DNA of 64,000 bases from an uncultured Prevotellaceae bacterium (GCA_902784615.1 CACZVN010000006.1:62001-126000); one strand, 5' to 3'; positions 8,999 to 16,836 are shown, counted from the stretch's first letter. Notes: a model not told the origin generated them from the letters alone. Made by a program: numbers and translations.

Positions 8999-10156
8999 AT
9001 GAATAAGTATAATCCTTCACAGTTCGACGATATCCGTCCCTATTACGACAGTGAGATACCTGCAGCGATGCAGCGTATTGTCGAAAGCGATTTCTTCGGA
9101 CTGTTGTGTACCTATGTTTACCCTGGTCGCAGTCAGGAAGATGTCAGGAAGATGATGCTCTCTTTCAAGACGATCCGCGACTTCCAGTTAGAGGTGATGT
9201 TCCGTGTTAACGAACAGGTGATAGCCCGTTCCACCACGGCATTTACCTATAGTGGTATTGATAAGTTGGATCCCCAAAAGCAGTATCTCTTTGTCAGCAA
9301 CCATCGTGACATCATGCTCGATGCCTGTCTGCTGGAGTATCTATTAGCCAAGAATGGGCTCGATACGACGGAGATAACCTTTGGGGCAAACCTGATGTCT
9401 TCGCCACTGGTGATCGATATTGGCAAGGCTAACAAGATGTTCCGTGTGGAGCGTGGGGGCAACATGAAGGATTTCTATATGTCATCGAAACACCTGAGCG
9501 ACTATATCCGTTACGTGTTGACGGAGAAGGGGCAGAGCATGTGGATTGCCCAGCGCAATGGACGTACGAAGGATGGTAAGGACCAGACGGATCAGGGCAT
9601 CATCAAGATGTTCTGCATGAGTGACCCGTCAGACAAGATAAAGGCCCTGTCGGATCTGAACATCATTCCCGTGTCTGTCAGCTACGAGTGGGAGTCGTGT
9701 GATGTGCTGAAGGCCCTCGAACTCTATGAGTCACGATTCAGCAAGTATATCAAGAAACCTGGTGAGGATCTGAACAGTATCCTGACAGGTATCACCCAGC
9801 CGAAGGGTAGGGTGAACTTCACCTTCTGCGACCAGATCACGGAGGCAGAACTCCATCGTTTCGACGGCTGTACGAACAACGAGTACCACCGTGCTGTGGC
9901 CCAGTTGATCGACAAGCGAATCAATGCTGCCTATCAGCTGACGCCCAATAACTACATCGCTCACGACCTGCGCTATGGTCAGCAGATCTACAGGAATCGT
10001 TATAACGACGCTGAGCGTGATGCCTTCCTGACTCACATGGAGGAGTTGAACACCTTCGATATCTCTGAGCCCGATGTGCTGAAGGATATCTTCTTAGGCA
10101 TCTACTCCAATCCTATCGATGTGAAGCTGGAACAGTTGACGGGAAAGAAAATGTAA
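8999..10156 (+). CDS. 1-acyl-glycerol-3-phosphate acyltransferase family protein
   Basis: This 385-residue cytoplasmic or peripheral membrane protein has an acyltransferase core: VSNHRDIMLDACLL at residues 99-112, then FRVERGG and AQRNGRTKDG as the glycerol-phosphate binding blocks. The histidine (His102) is followed by the aspartate one place later than in classic HX4D (Asp108, spacing x5), with another Asp at 104. I recall the same NHRD-type spacing in related Bacteroidetes proteins, so it is probably a family variant, not damage. It is the last gene of the lipid cluster; a gap and the aromatic operon promoter follow. It may acylate the pigment lipid or a membrane phospholipid. Confidence 0.7.
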   Translation: MNKYNPSQFDDIRPYYDSEIPAAMQRIVESDFFGLLCTYVYPGRSQEDVRKMMLSFKTIRDFQLEVMFRVNEQVIARSTTAFTYSGIDKLDPQKQYLFVSNHRDIMLDACLLEYLLAKNGLDTTEITFGANLMSSPLVIDIGKANKMFRVERGGNMKDFYMSSKHLSDYIRYVLTEKGQSMWIAQRNGRTKDGKDQTDQGIIKMFCMSDPSDKIKALSDLNIIPVSVSYEWESCDVLKALELYESRFSKYIKKPGEDLNSILTGITQPKGRVNFTFCDQITEAELHRFDGCTNNEYHRAVAQLIDKRINAAYQLTPNNYIAHDLRYGQQIYRNRYNDAERDAFLTHMEELNTFDISEPDVLKDIFLGIYSNPIDVKLEQLTGKKM

Positions 10157-10184
10157 GCAAAATCGCAAATTTTCTTGCAAAATA

Positions 10185-10216
10185 TTTGTTTATTTCACGG
10201 AAAAGTAATACTTTTG
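10185..10216 (+). promoter_or_regulatory. Promoter of the aromatic amino acid operon
   Basis: TTTG at 10185-10188, then 20 bases, then TACTTTTG at 10209-10216. This matches the Bacteroidetes sigma-AB type promoter (TTTG, 19-21 bases, TAnnTTTG). Transcription would begin near 10223, about 20 bases before the leader peptide. Confidence 0.85.
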
Positions 10217-10243
10217 CACCCGAAAACGAAAATAACGAGAAAG

Positions 10244-10321
10244 ATGTCAATGTTGAACGCTTACTTTTACGGCTATTACTTTTACTTTGCAAGCAATTGT
10301 GAAGCGGGAAGTTGCGTATAA
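10244..10321 (+). CDS. Phe/Tyr leader peptide (attenuator peptide)
   Basis: A 25-codon reading frame, ATG 10244 to TAA 10321. Residues 7-15 read YFYGYYFYF, so eight of nine codons in a row are Tyr (five) or Phe (three). It lies between a strong promoter and a terminator hairpin, 108 bases ahead of the prephenate dehydratase gene. This is the classic design of a leader peptide that senses charged tRNA-Phe and tRNA-Tyr by ribosome stalling. The aromatic codons occupy 10262-10288, and the antiterminator arm (10299-10309) lies just downstream inside the same reading frame. The peptide itself probably has no function beyond being translated. Confidence 0.85.
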   Translation: MSMLNAYFYGYYFYFASNCEAGSCV

Positions 10322-10391
10322 TTCAACTTATGACTGAGAAGAAATAATAACAAGGTCCCGCTTCACCCAGGTGAAAGCGGGACTTGTTTTT
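10299..10391 (+). promoter_or_regulatory. Phe/Tyr transcription attenuator (antiterminator and terminator)
   Basis: Three segments can be read directly. Segment 2 is gtgaagcggga at 10299-10309, within the leader peptide codons. Segment 3 is tcccgcttcac at 10356-10366, its exact 11-base reverse complement. Segment 4 is gtgaaagcgggac at 10371-10383 and also pairs with segment 3, with one bulge. If the ribosome stalls on the Tyr/Phe codons, segment 2 is free to pair with 3 and transcription continues. If it reaches the stop codon at 10319-10321 it covers segment 2, so 3:4 forms the terminator. The geometry is that of enteric phe and trp attenuators. Confidence 0.85.
10355..10391 (+). terminator. 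Attenuator terminator hairpin
   Basis: The stem GTCCCGCTTCAC (10355-10366) pairs with GTGAAAGCGGGAC (10371-10383) around a CCAG loop, with one unpaired A. The run TTGTTTTT at 10384-10391 follows. It is a strong intrinsic terminator 40 bases ahead of pheA. Confidence 0.9.
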
Positions 10392-10429
10392 GAAGTGAAG
10401 CGTGAAAAGTTAATAGTGAAGAATAGAAT

Positions 10430-11272
10430 ATGAAGAGAATTGCCATTCAGGGAATCGAAGGTTCGTTCCACGATATCGCGGCGCACCTGTATTTCGAGGG
10501 AGAACAGATACAGTTGATTTGTTGCTCAACCTTCGAACAGGTGTTCCAGAATATTAAGCAGGATCCCACGGCCATTGGCATGCTGGCCATCGAGAACACG
10601 ATTGCTGGTTCACTGTTGCACAATTACGAATTGCTGCGCGACAGTGGCACGACCGTAGTAGGGGAGCACAAGCTTCACATCTCGCACTGCATCTGTTGTC
10701 TGCCTGACGATGACTGGGACACGATCACGGAGGTGCACTCTCACCCCGTAGCCCTGATGCAGTGCCGTCAGTTCCTGGCCCAGCACCCGCAGTTGAAGAA
10801 TGTGGAGGCAGAGGATACCGCTGGATCGGCACAGATGATTGCCGAAGGCCAGAAGCGCGGCTGGGCAGCCATCTGCCACGCTGAGGCTGCGAAACTTTAC
10901 GGTTTAAAGGTGCTCGAAGACCATATTGAGGACAACAAGCACAACTTCACCCGTTTCCTCGTGGTGTCGAATCCCAACAAGGCCGATATGCTGCGCCCCC
11001 TGTTGGAGACCAATAAGTCGAGCATTGTCTTCTCGCTGCCCCATGAGGAGGGATCGCTCTCTCACGTGCTCGCCATCCTCTCGTTCTACAAGATCAACCT
11101 GACGAAGATCCAGTCGTTGCCCATCATCGGCCGTGAATGGGAGTACCTGTTCTATGTCGATGTGATGTACGACGACCTGACGCGATACCGTCAGAGTATC
11201 GATGCGATTATCCCTCTGACGAAGGACTTGAAAATCTTAGGAGAATATAAAGACGGAAAGCAAACGAATTAA
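10430..11272 (+). CDS. pheA: Prephenate dehydratase
   Basis: The 280-residue protein converts prephenate to phenylpyruvate. Residues 1-180 match the two-lobed dehydratase domain: GIEGSFHDIAA at the start, IENTIAGSL near 52-60 and HNFTRFLVV near 163. Residues about 195-275 form an ACT domain (SSIVFSLPHEEGSLSHVLAIL), the usual Phe feedback site. The canonical ESRP segment reads KIQSLPI here. No chorismate mutase is fused to it; that activity sits on the DAHP synthase gene downstream. It is the first structural gene behind the Phe/Tyr attenuator and 10 bases ahead of an aminotransferase. The confidence is high. Confidence 0.93.
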   Translation: MKRIAIQGIEGSFHDIAAHLYFEGEQIQLICCSTFEQVFQNIKQDPTAIGMLAIENTIAGSLLHNYELLRDSGTTVVGEHKLHISHCICCLPDDDWDTITEVHSHPVALMQCRQFLAQHPQLKNVEAEDTAGSAQMIAEGQKRGWAAICHAEAAKLYGLKVLEDHIEDNKHNFTRFLVVSNPNKADMLRPLLETNKSSIVFSLPHEEGSLSHVLAILSFYKINLTKIQSLPIIGREWEYLFYVDVMYDDLTRYRQSIDAIIPLTKDLKILGEYKDGKQTN

Positions 11273-11282
11273 AAAAGAAGAT

Positions 11283-12443
11283 ATGATACAACCAGCAGAT
11301 AGACTTAGTTTAGTACAGGAATACTACTTCAGTCGCAAACTGAAGGAGGTGGCACAGCTCAATGCCGAGGGCAAGGATATTATCAGTCTCGCCATTGGCA
11401 GTCCTGATATGCCCCCTTCAGAGCAGACCATCGATAAACTCTGTGAGGTGGCCCATAACCCCAATGCCCATGGCTATCAGCCTACAGGGGGAACGCCAGA
11501 GTTGCGCGAGGCGATGGCCGACTTCTACAAGCGTTGGTACAACGTCGATCTCGATCCCAAGACGGAGGTGCTGCCACTCATTGGTTCGAAGGAGGGTATC
11601 CTCCACGTAACACTCGCCTTCGTGAATCCTGGCGACGAGGTGCTCGTACCTAATCCCGGCTATCCCACCTATACCTCTTTATCAAAGATCTTAGGTGCGA
11701 AGATCGTGAACTACAACCTGCGCGAGGATAACGGTTGGCAGCCTGATTTCGATGAACTGGAGAAGATGGACCTCTCGCGTGTGAAGCTGATGTGGACCAA
11801 CTATCCCAATATGCCAACGGGTGGTAATGCCCGGATGGAGACCTACGAGCGACTGGTGCAGTTTGCCAAGGCGCATGGCATCGTGGTCGTCAACGACAAT
11901 CCTTACTCTTTCATCCTCAACGAGCATCCTATGTCGCTCTTGCAGGTGTCTGGTGCCAAGGACTGCTGTATTGAGTTCAACTCGATGTCGAAGAGCCACA
12001 ATATGCCCGGCTGGCGTGTGGGTATGTGCTTAGCCAACGCCCAGTTTATCCAGTGGATCATGAAGATCAAGTCGAACATCGACTCTGGTACCTTCCGAGG
12101 TGTCCAACTGGCTGCTGCTGAGGCACTTCGCAATGCGGAGGAGTGGCATCATGAGGCGAATGTCGAGACCTATAGCCGTCGTCGTCAATATGCAGAACAG
12201 ATCATGGATGTCTTAGGCTGTACCTACGACAAGAACCAGGTAGGTATGTTCCTCTGGGGAAAGATCCCTGAGAGCTACGCTGATGTCGAAGACCTCACGG
12301 AGAAGGTGCTCCACGAAGCCCGTGTCTTCATCACCCCAGGTTTTATCTTCGGCTCTAATGGCAAGCGCTATATCCGCATCTCGCTCTGCGCGAAAGAAGA
12401 TAAGATCCAACAAGCATTAGAAAGAATCAAAAAAGCAATATAA
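11283..12443 (+). CDS. PLP-dependent class I aminotransferase (probably aromatic)
   Basis: A fold-type I aminotransferase of 386 residues. The PLP lysine is Lys237 in SMSKSHNMPGWRVG; NPGYPTY (124-130), WTNYPNMPTG (171-180) and the ND.PY segment (204-208) bind cofactor and substrate, and an Arg near the C-terminus (YIRISL) would hold the alpha-carboxylate. Its place between prephenate dehydratase and DAHP synthase, behind a Phe/Tyr attenuator, implies that it converts phenylpyruvate and 4-hydroxyphenylpyruvate to Phe and Tyr. Sequence-wise it also resembles LL-diaminopimelate/alanine-type enzymes, so side activities are possible. The spacing to the next start is only 2 bases. Confidence 0.85.
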   Translation: MIQPADRLSLVQEYYFSRKLKEVAQLNAEGKDIISLAIGSPDMPPSEQTIDKLCEVAHNPNAHGYQPTGGTPELREAMADFYKRWYNVDLDPKTEVLPLIGSKEGILHVTLAFVNPGDEVLVPNPGYPTYTSLSKILGAKIVNYNLREDNGWQPDFDELEKMDLSRVKLMWTNYPNMPTGGNARMETYERLVQFAKAHGIVVVNDNPYSFILNEHPMSLLQVSGAKDCCIEFNSMSKSHNMPGWRVGMCLANAQFIQWIMKIKSNIDSGTFRGVQLAAAEALRNAEEWHHEANVETYSRRRQYAEQIMDVLGCTYDKNQVGMFLWGKIPESYADVEDLTEKVLHEARVFITPGFIFGSNGKRYIRISLCAKEDKIQQALERIKKAI

Positions 12444-12445
12444 AT

Positions 12446-13454
12446 ATGGAATTAGATTTAGCACCACTGAATTTACCGAGTGACAATGAACGTCCCTTCG
12501 TGATTGCAGGCCCTTGCTCTGCAGAGACTGAGGAACAAGTGATGGAAACCCCGTACGAAGCCAGGTGGTTTCGAGGGTCATGGCGAACCTGCCCTGAAAT
12601 GGATGAAGCAGGTGAAGGAAGATACCAAGATGCTCGTCTCTACGGAGGTGGCTACGCCAGAGCATGTGGAACTGGCCTTGAAGTATGGCATCGATATCCT
12701 GTGGATTGGTGCCCGTACATCGGCTAATCCTTTCGCCATGCAGGCCATTGCCGATGCCTTGAAGGGCGTGGATGTACCTGTGTTCGTGAAGAACCCTGTG
12801 AACCCCGACCTCGAACTCTGGATAGGTGCTTTGGAGCGTCTGAATCAGGCAGGTGTGAAGCGTCTGGGTGCCATCCACCGTGGCTTCTCCAGTTATGAAC
12901 AGAAGATTTATCGTAATGCGCCTATGTGGCAGATTCCCATCGAGTTACGCCGCCGTATTCCTGCACTGCCTTTGATCAGTGATCCCTCACATATCGGAGG
13001 TCGTCGCGAACTAGTGGCACCCCTGTGTCAGCAGGCGATGGATCTGGGCTTCGACGGTCTTATCATTGAGAGCCACTGCGACCCTGACAAAGCCTGGAGC
13101 GATGCCAAGCAGCAAGTGACGCCTGATGTGCTCGACTACATCCTCTCGCTGCTCGTGATCCGTGATGAGAAGCAGTCAACGGAGGGTATCACCCAACTGC
13201 GTAAGCAGATTGACGAACTCGACAACCAACTGATGGACCTGCTCGCCAAGCGTATGAAGGTATGCCGTGAGATCGGCCAGTACAAGAAGGAGCATAATAT
13301 GACTGTGCTGCAGGCCAACCGTTACAATGAGATCCTGAACAAGCGTGGTGCCCAGGGTTCGCTCTGTGGCATGGATCCGGAGTTCGTCGCCCACGTCTTC
13401 GAGAACATCCACGAGGAGAGTGTCCGTCAGCAGATTGAGATTATTAATAAATGA
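12446..13454 (+). pseudogene. DAHP synthase-chorismate mutase fusion, disrupted by internal deletion and frameshift
   Basis: The first frame (ATG 12446) encodes 34 good residues of a type I DAHP synthase (VIAGPCSAETEEQVMET) and then turns to nonsense until a stop at 12725-12727. The proper sequence resumes in another frame at 12552 (RTKPGGFEGHGEPALKW) and runs cleanly to 13454. By comparison with the family as I know it, about 18 residues between VMET and PRTKP (the strand carrying FRAG and a lysine) are missing. This means a deletion near 12548-12552 of a size not divisible by three, about 55 bases. Downstream are STEVATP, GAIHRGFSSY, DPSHIGG and a C-terminal AroQ chorismate mutase (residues after LRKQIDELD). 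Restart at ATG 12603 could still make the mutase and part of the barrel. Real mutation or assembly error cannot be told apart here. Confidence 0.85.
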
Positions 13455-13463
13455 ATTATCGTG

Positions 13464-13510
13464 CAAGTCGAATGCAGAAAGCTTGCTTTTTGCTGAGACG
13501 AAGCCGATGA
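13464..13510 (+). repeat. Small hairpin-bearing intergenic element
   Basis: The 75 bases between the disrupted DAHP synthase gene and tyrA hold a compact hairpin: gcagaaa at 13474-13480 pairs with tttttgc at 13487-13493 around GCTTGC. It is flanked by GTGCAAGTCGAA and GAGACGAAGC. From memory, similar GCAAGTCGAATGCAGAAA strings recur between genes in Prevotella-like genomes. I see only one copy here. Confidence 0.35.
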
Positions 13511-13528
13511 TGCATAAAACAGAGTTTT

Positions 13529-14326
13529 ATGAAAATATTAGTTATGGGCGCAGGAAAGATGGGAAGTTTTTTCATCGACCTGCTGAGTTTTGAGCACGAG
13601 GTGGCGGTCTTCGAGAAAGACCCCAAGCGCATGCGTTTCACCTACAACTGTCAGCGCTTTACGACCTACGAGGAGATTGAGGCCTTCAAGCCTGAGTTGC
13701 TCATCAATGCCGTCACGCTGAAATACACGATCCCTGTATTCAAGGAGGTGATTCCCCATCTCCCCAAGGAGTGTATCATCAGCGATATTGCCTCTGTAAA
13801 AACTGATCTGAAGGAGTTTTACGAGAGTACGGGCATGCGTTATGTCTCTACCCACCCGATGTTTGGACCCACCTTCGCCAATCTGCAGCAACTCTCTGAG
13901 GAGAATGCCATCATCATCAGCGAGGGCGACTACATGGGTCGTATCTTCTTCAAGGATCTCTATCAGAAACTAGGACTTAACATTTACGAATATTCGTTCG
14001 AGGAGCACGATAAGACAGTGGCTTACTCGCTGAGTATCCCCTTCGTCTCGACCTTCGTCTTCGCCGCTGTCATGAAGCATCAGGACGCGCCTGGTACTAC
14101 CTTTAAGCGTCACATGCGCATCGCCAAGGGCGTGCTCAACGAGGATGACTACCTGTTGCAGGAAATCCTCTTCAACCCTTATACCCACGACCAGGTGTCG
14201 CAGATCCGTACGGAACTGAAGGAACTGCTCGAGATCATCGACAACAAGGATGCTGATGGCATGAAGGGCTATCTCACGAAGATCCGTAATAACGTCAAGC
14301 GCGATATTGAAATCAAGAAGCAATAA
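13529..14326 (+). CDS. tyrA: Prephenate dehydrogenase
   Basis: This 265-residue NAD(P)-dependent enzyme oxidatively decarboxylates prephenate to 4-hydroxyphenylpyruvate. The dinucleotide fold is at the N-terminus (VMGAGKMGSFF, residues 5-15). The catalytic His109 lies in STHPMFGPT, a hallmark of TyrA. The helical dimerisation half follows. It is short and has no ACT domain and no fused chorismate mutase, which suits control by the upstream attenuator and use of the mutase domain on the neighbouring gene. It starts 75 bases after the disrupted DAHP synthase gene and ends inside the beginning of the next gene. Confidence 0.9.
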   Translation: MKILVMGAGKMGSFFIDLLSFEHEVAVFEKDPKRMRFTYNCQRFTTYEEIEAFKPELLINAVTLKYTIPVFKEVIPHLPKECIISDIASVKTDLKEFYESTGMRYVSTHPMFGPTFANLQQLSEENAIIISEGDYMGRIFFKDLYQKLGLNIYEYSFEEHDKTVAYSLSIPFVSTFVFAAVMKHQDAPGTTFKRHMRIAKGVLNEDDYLLQEILFNPYTHDQVSQIRTELKELLEIIDNKDADGMKGYLTKIRNNVKRDIEIKKQ

Positions 14327-15206
14327 CTTAGGCTATCATCTCGTCGCATTCGTGACGGTGGCCATCTGGGGCAGCACCTTTGTCTTTACGAAGATGCTGC
14401 TCCAGAACGGCTTATCGCCTGCGCAGATCTTTACCCTGCGCTTTATCATCGCCTACATCTTATTGCTGGCTTTTGCCCTCTCCAGACATCGCTTCCGTCT
14501 GTTCTGCAAATCCCTGAAGGACGAGCTGTTGATGGTGGTCTTGGGTATTACGGGCGGCTCCGTGTATTTCTTGGCAGAGAATGCGGCGATGCTCTTTACC
14601 ACAGCCACGAACACCTCATTGATCGTCTGTTCGTGTCCGTTGTTTGCGATGCTGCTTTTTGCCATCGTCTATCGCCATTCGGAGCGTGTCTCGAGACTGC
14701 AGGCTTTGGGTTCCGTCATTGCCTGTCTGGGAATGGCTGTGGTGGTGCTCAACGGCCATTTCGTGCTCCATCTCTCGCCCTTAGGCGATATGCTGGCCTT
14801 TGCGGCCTGTCTCTGTTGGGCGGTGTATTCCCTGTTGATGAAGCCGGCTACGGAGCGCTATTCCTCGTTGTTTATCACGCGGAAAGTGTTTTTCTACGGC
14901 CTCCTCACGATCATTCCTTATTATTTCTTTGTGCCAGGTTTCCCGTCGATGGAAGTGCTGTTGCGCCCTGAGGTGCTGTGGAATCTGCTCTTCCTTGGGG
15001 TTGTGGCCTCGATGATCTGTTATGTGACGTGGAACTGGGTGATCAGCAAACTCGGTGCCGTCATCGCTACCAACTGGGTATATTTCAACCCTATCACCAC
15101 TATTATCTTTGCTTGGTGGCTGCTCCACGAACAGATCACCGTCTGGTTCCTCCTTGGTACTGTGCTCATCCTGACGGGCATGTATCTCGCCGACCACAAA
15201 AAATAG
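14307..15206 (+). CDS. EamA-family (DMT) transporter
   Basis: This protein of about 299 residues has ten hydrophobic helices in two EamA repeats: residues 10-140 with IWGSTFVFTK, and 155-295 with WAVYSLLMKP and WNWVISKLGAV. Such inner-membrane drug/metabolite transporters often export amino acids. The only start that preserves the first helix is TTG at 14307, which overlaps the end of tyrA by 20 bases and implies coupled translation. Its position at the end of the aromatic operon suggests export of aromatic amino acids or intermediates, but the substrate is inference. Confidence 0.8.
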   Translation: MKSRSNNLGYHLVAFVTVAIWGSTFVFTKMLLQNGLSPAQIFTLRFIIAYILLLAFALSRHRFRLFCKSLKDELLMVVLGITGGSVYFLAENAAMLFTTATNTSLIVCSCPLFAMLLFAIVYRHSERVSRLQALGSVIACLGMAVVVLNGHFVLHLSPLGDMLAFAACLCWAVYSLLMKPATERYSSLFITRKVFFYGLLTIIPYYFFVPGFPSMEVLLRPEVLWNLLFLGVVASMICYVTWNWVISKLGAVIATNWVYFNPITTIIFAWWLLHEQITVWFLLGTVLILTGMYLADHKK

Positions 15207-15215
15207 GCATTTTTC

Positions 15216-15246
15216 TTTGTGCTTTCAGATTATTTGCTTAATTTTG
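15216..15246 (+). promoter_or_regulatory. Promoter of the GlsB/YeaQ-family gene
   Basis: TTTG at 15216-15219, 19 bases, then TAATTTTG at 15239-15246. This is a consensus Bacteroidetes promoter, 32 bases before the ATG at 15278. Confidence 0.8.
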
Positions 15247-15277
15247 CGGCATCAAACCATTTAAATCAAAAGAAACT

Positions 15278-15517
15278 ATGGGTATTATCTATTCACTCCT
15301 TCTTGGATGTTTGGCTGGCTTCTGCGCTGGCAAGTTAATGAAAGGTGGCGGCTTCGGCATCATCGTGAACTGTGTGCTTGGTCTCCTTGGCGGTGCCCTC
15401 GGCGGATGGTTGTTCGACCTGCTGGGTATCTCTTGGGGAGGTATCTTAGGTCAGCTTGCCACAGCCATTATCGGTGCTGCTATCATCCTCTGGATTGCCT
15501 CGTTCTTTAAGAAGTAG
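15278..15517 (+). CDS. GlsB/YeaQ/YmgE-family small membrane protein
   Basis: A 79-residue, very glycine-rich membrane protein with three hydrophobic helices: IYSLLLGCLAGFCAGKLM, GIIVNCVLGLLGGALGGWLF and ATAIIGAAIILWIASFF. This pattern, with GKLMKGGGFG between helices one and two, is that of the transglycosylase-associated/YeaQ family. These proteins are often induced by stress and have no firm biochemical role. It has its own promoter and lies 9 bases before the phosphatase gene, with which it may be co-transcribed. Confidence 0.85.
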   Translation: MGIIYSLLLGCLAGFCAGKLMKGGGFGIIVNCVLGLLGGALGGWLFDLLGISWGGILGQLATAIIGAAIILWIASFFKK

Positions 15518-15526
15518 GCCGTCCTA

Positions 15527-16336
15527 GTGAACCAAACGATTGATTTAGAGTCTTGCACTCGTGCCGTGTGCAAGATAGCCCGTCAGGCGGGTGAGTATAT
15601 CAGGGAGGAGCGCAAGAAGTTCAGCCTGGATAGTGTGGAGCGCAAACACGCTCACGACTATGTGTCGTATGTCGATAAAGGGTCGGAGCGACTGATCGTC
15701 AGTGCGTTGCGCGAGTTGTTGCCTGAGGCGGGCTTTATCACGGAAGAAGGCACCGCACAGGGAGGGGGACAGGAGTGCTGGGTGGTGGATCCCCTTGACG
15801 GCACTACGAACTTTATCCATCAGTATCAGCCTTATGCCGTGAGCATCGCCCTGTTGCAGGGCAATACCATCCTCCTTGGCGTGGTCTATGAGATCTGTGC
15901 CGATGAGTGTTTCTATGCCTGGCAAGGGGGTGGGGCATACCTTGATGGGAAACCTTTGCACGTCAGCAATCAGAAGATTCAGGACGCCCTGCTCTGTTTC
16001 CAATATCCCTACAACAGCGATGCCTATAAGCCAGTCATCAAACATCTCATCGATACGTTCTACGGCCATGTGGGCAGCATCCGTGCCTGTGGCTCTGCAG
16101 CGATGGCACTCTGTATGGTGGCTGCAGGCCGTCTCGACGGCTATGCTGAGCAGTATCTCGGCCAATGGGATTTCATGGCAGGCGGTCTGATCGTGATGGA
16201 GGCGGGTGGCATGGTGACAGACTACCAAGGTTCTGACGATTTCCCGCAGGGCAACAGTGTTGTGGCTACCAACGGCCTGATCCAGCAGGAGCTCCTGACA
16301 GCTATTAGATCATCTTTAGACCAGCAACGGATATGA
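15527..16336 (+). CDS. Inositol monophosphatase family protein
   Basis: The 269-residue protein carries the Mg-dependent phosphatase signature DPLDGTTNF at residues 88-96 (metal ligands Asp88 and Asp91), ITEEG at 71-75, and the C-terminal WDFMAGGLIVMEAGG motif. The start is GTG at 15527; there is no ATG in the first 190 codons that would keep the metal site. Members hydrolyse inositol phosphate, PAP or fructose bisphosphate. In this sequence I cannot choose between them. Its stop overlaps the Nudix start (ATGA), so the two are translationally coupled. Confidence 0.88.
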   Translation: MNQTIDLESCTRAVCKIARQAGEYIREERKKFSLDSVERKHAHDYVSYVDKGSERLIVSALRELLPEAGFITEEGTAQGGGQECWVVDPLDGTTNFIHQYQPYAVSIALLQGNTILLGVVYEICADECFYAWQGGGAYLDGKPLHVSNQKIQDALLCFQYPYNSDAYKPVIKHLIDTFYGHVGSIRACGSAAMALCMVAAGRLDGYAEQYLGQWDFMAGGLIVMEAGGMVTDYQGSDDFPQGNSVVATNGLIQQELLTAIRSSLDQQRI

Positions 16337-16836
16337 AAGACAACAGCCAAGAAATCTTTCCCCTCGTGGATGAGCAAGGGACGGTGATAGGATCGGCCAC
16401 GCGTGGTGAGTGCCATAGTGGATCGCGCCTGCTGCACCCTGTGGTGCATCTTCACGTGTTTAATTCCAAGGGCGAGGTCTATCTGCAGAAGCGTCCGGAG
16501 TGGAAAGATATCCAGCCTGGCAAGTGGGACACGTCTGTAGGCGGGCATATCGACTATGGTGAGACGCCTGAGGAGGCTTTGGTACGCGAGGTGCGCGAGG
16601 AGTTAGGCATCACCGACTTCGTGCCTGAGCGGGTGGGGCAGTATGTCTTCGAGGGTCTTCGAGAGCGTGAGTTCGTCTATGTCCACAAGACGGTTTACGA
16701 CGGTCCCGTCAGTCCCTCTGCCTCAGAGCTCGACGGTGGTCGCTTCTGGCGTATCGAGGAGATCCGCGCTGCCATAGGCCAGGGCATTCTCACGCCTAAT
16801 TTCGAGAGCGAGTTCCAAAGATTCTTTTTTTTCTAG
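16333..16836 (+). CDS. Nudix hydrolase
   Basis: A 167-residue protein with a complete Nudix box: GGHIDYGETPEEALVREV, then REELGI (pattern GX5EX7REUXEEXGU). The N-terminal segment (FPLVDEQGTVIGSATRGECH) and the VYLQKRP strand resemble the IPP isomerase-like/YfcD Nudix group. The substrate is therefore probably a small diphosphate or nucleotide, but this is not resolved. It overlaps the phosphatase gene by four bases. Confidence 0.88.
   Translation: MKDNSQEIFPLVDEQGTVIGSATRGECHSGSRLLHPVVHLHVFNSKGEVYLQKRPEWKDIQPGKWDTSVGGHIDYGETPEEALVREVREELGITDFVPERVGQYVFEGLREREFVYVHKTVYDGPVSPSASELDGGRFWRIEEIRAAIGQGILTPNFESEFQRFFFF

Noticed and set aside
13464..13495. GCAAGTCGAA and AGCTTGCT resemble the V1 hairpin of 16S rRNA.
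   Set aside because: Only about 30 bases match loosely; no further rRNA sequence follows, and the stretch lies between two coding genes.
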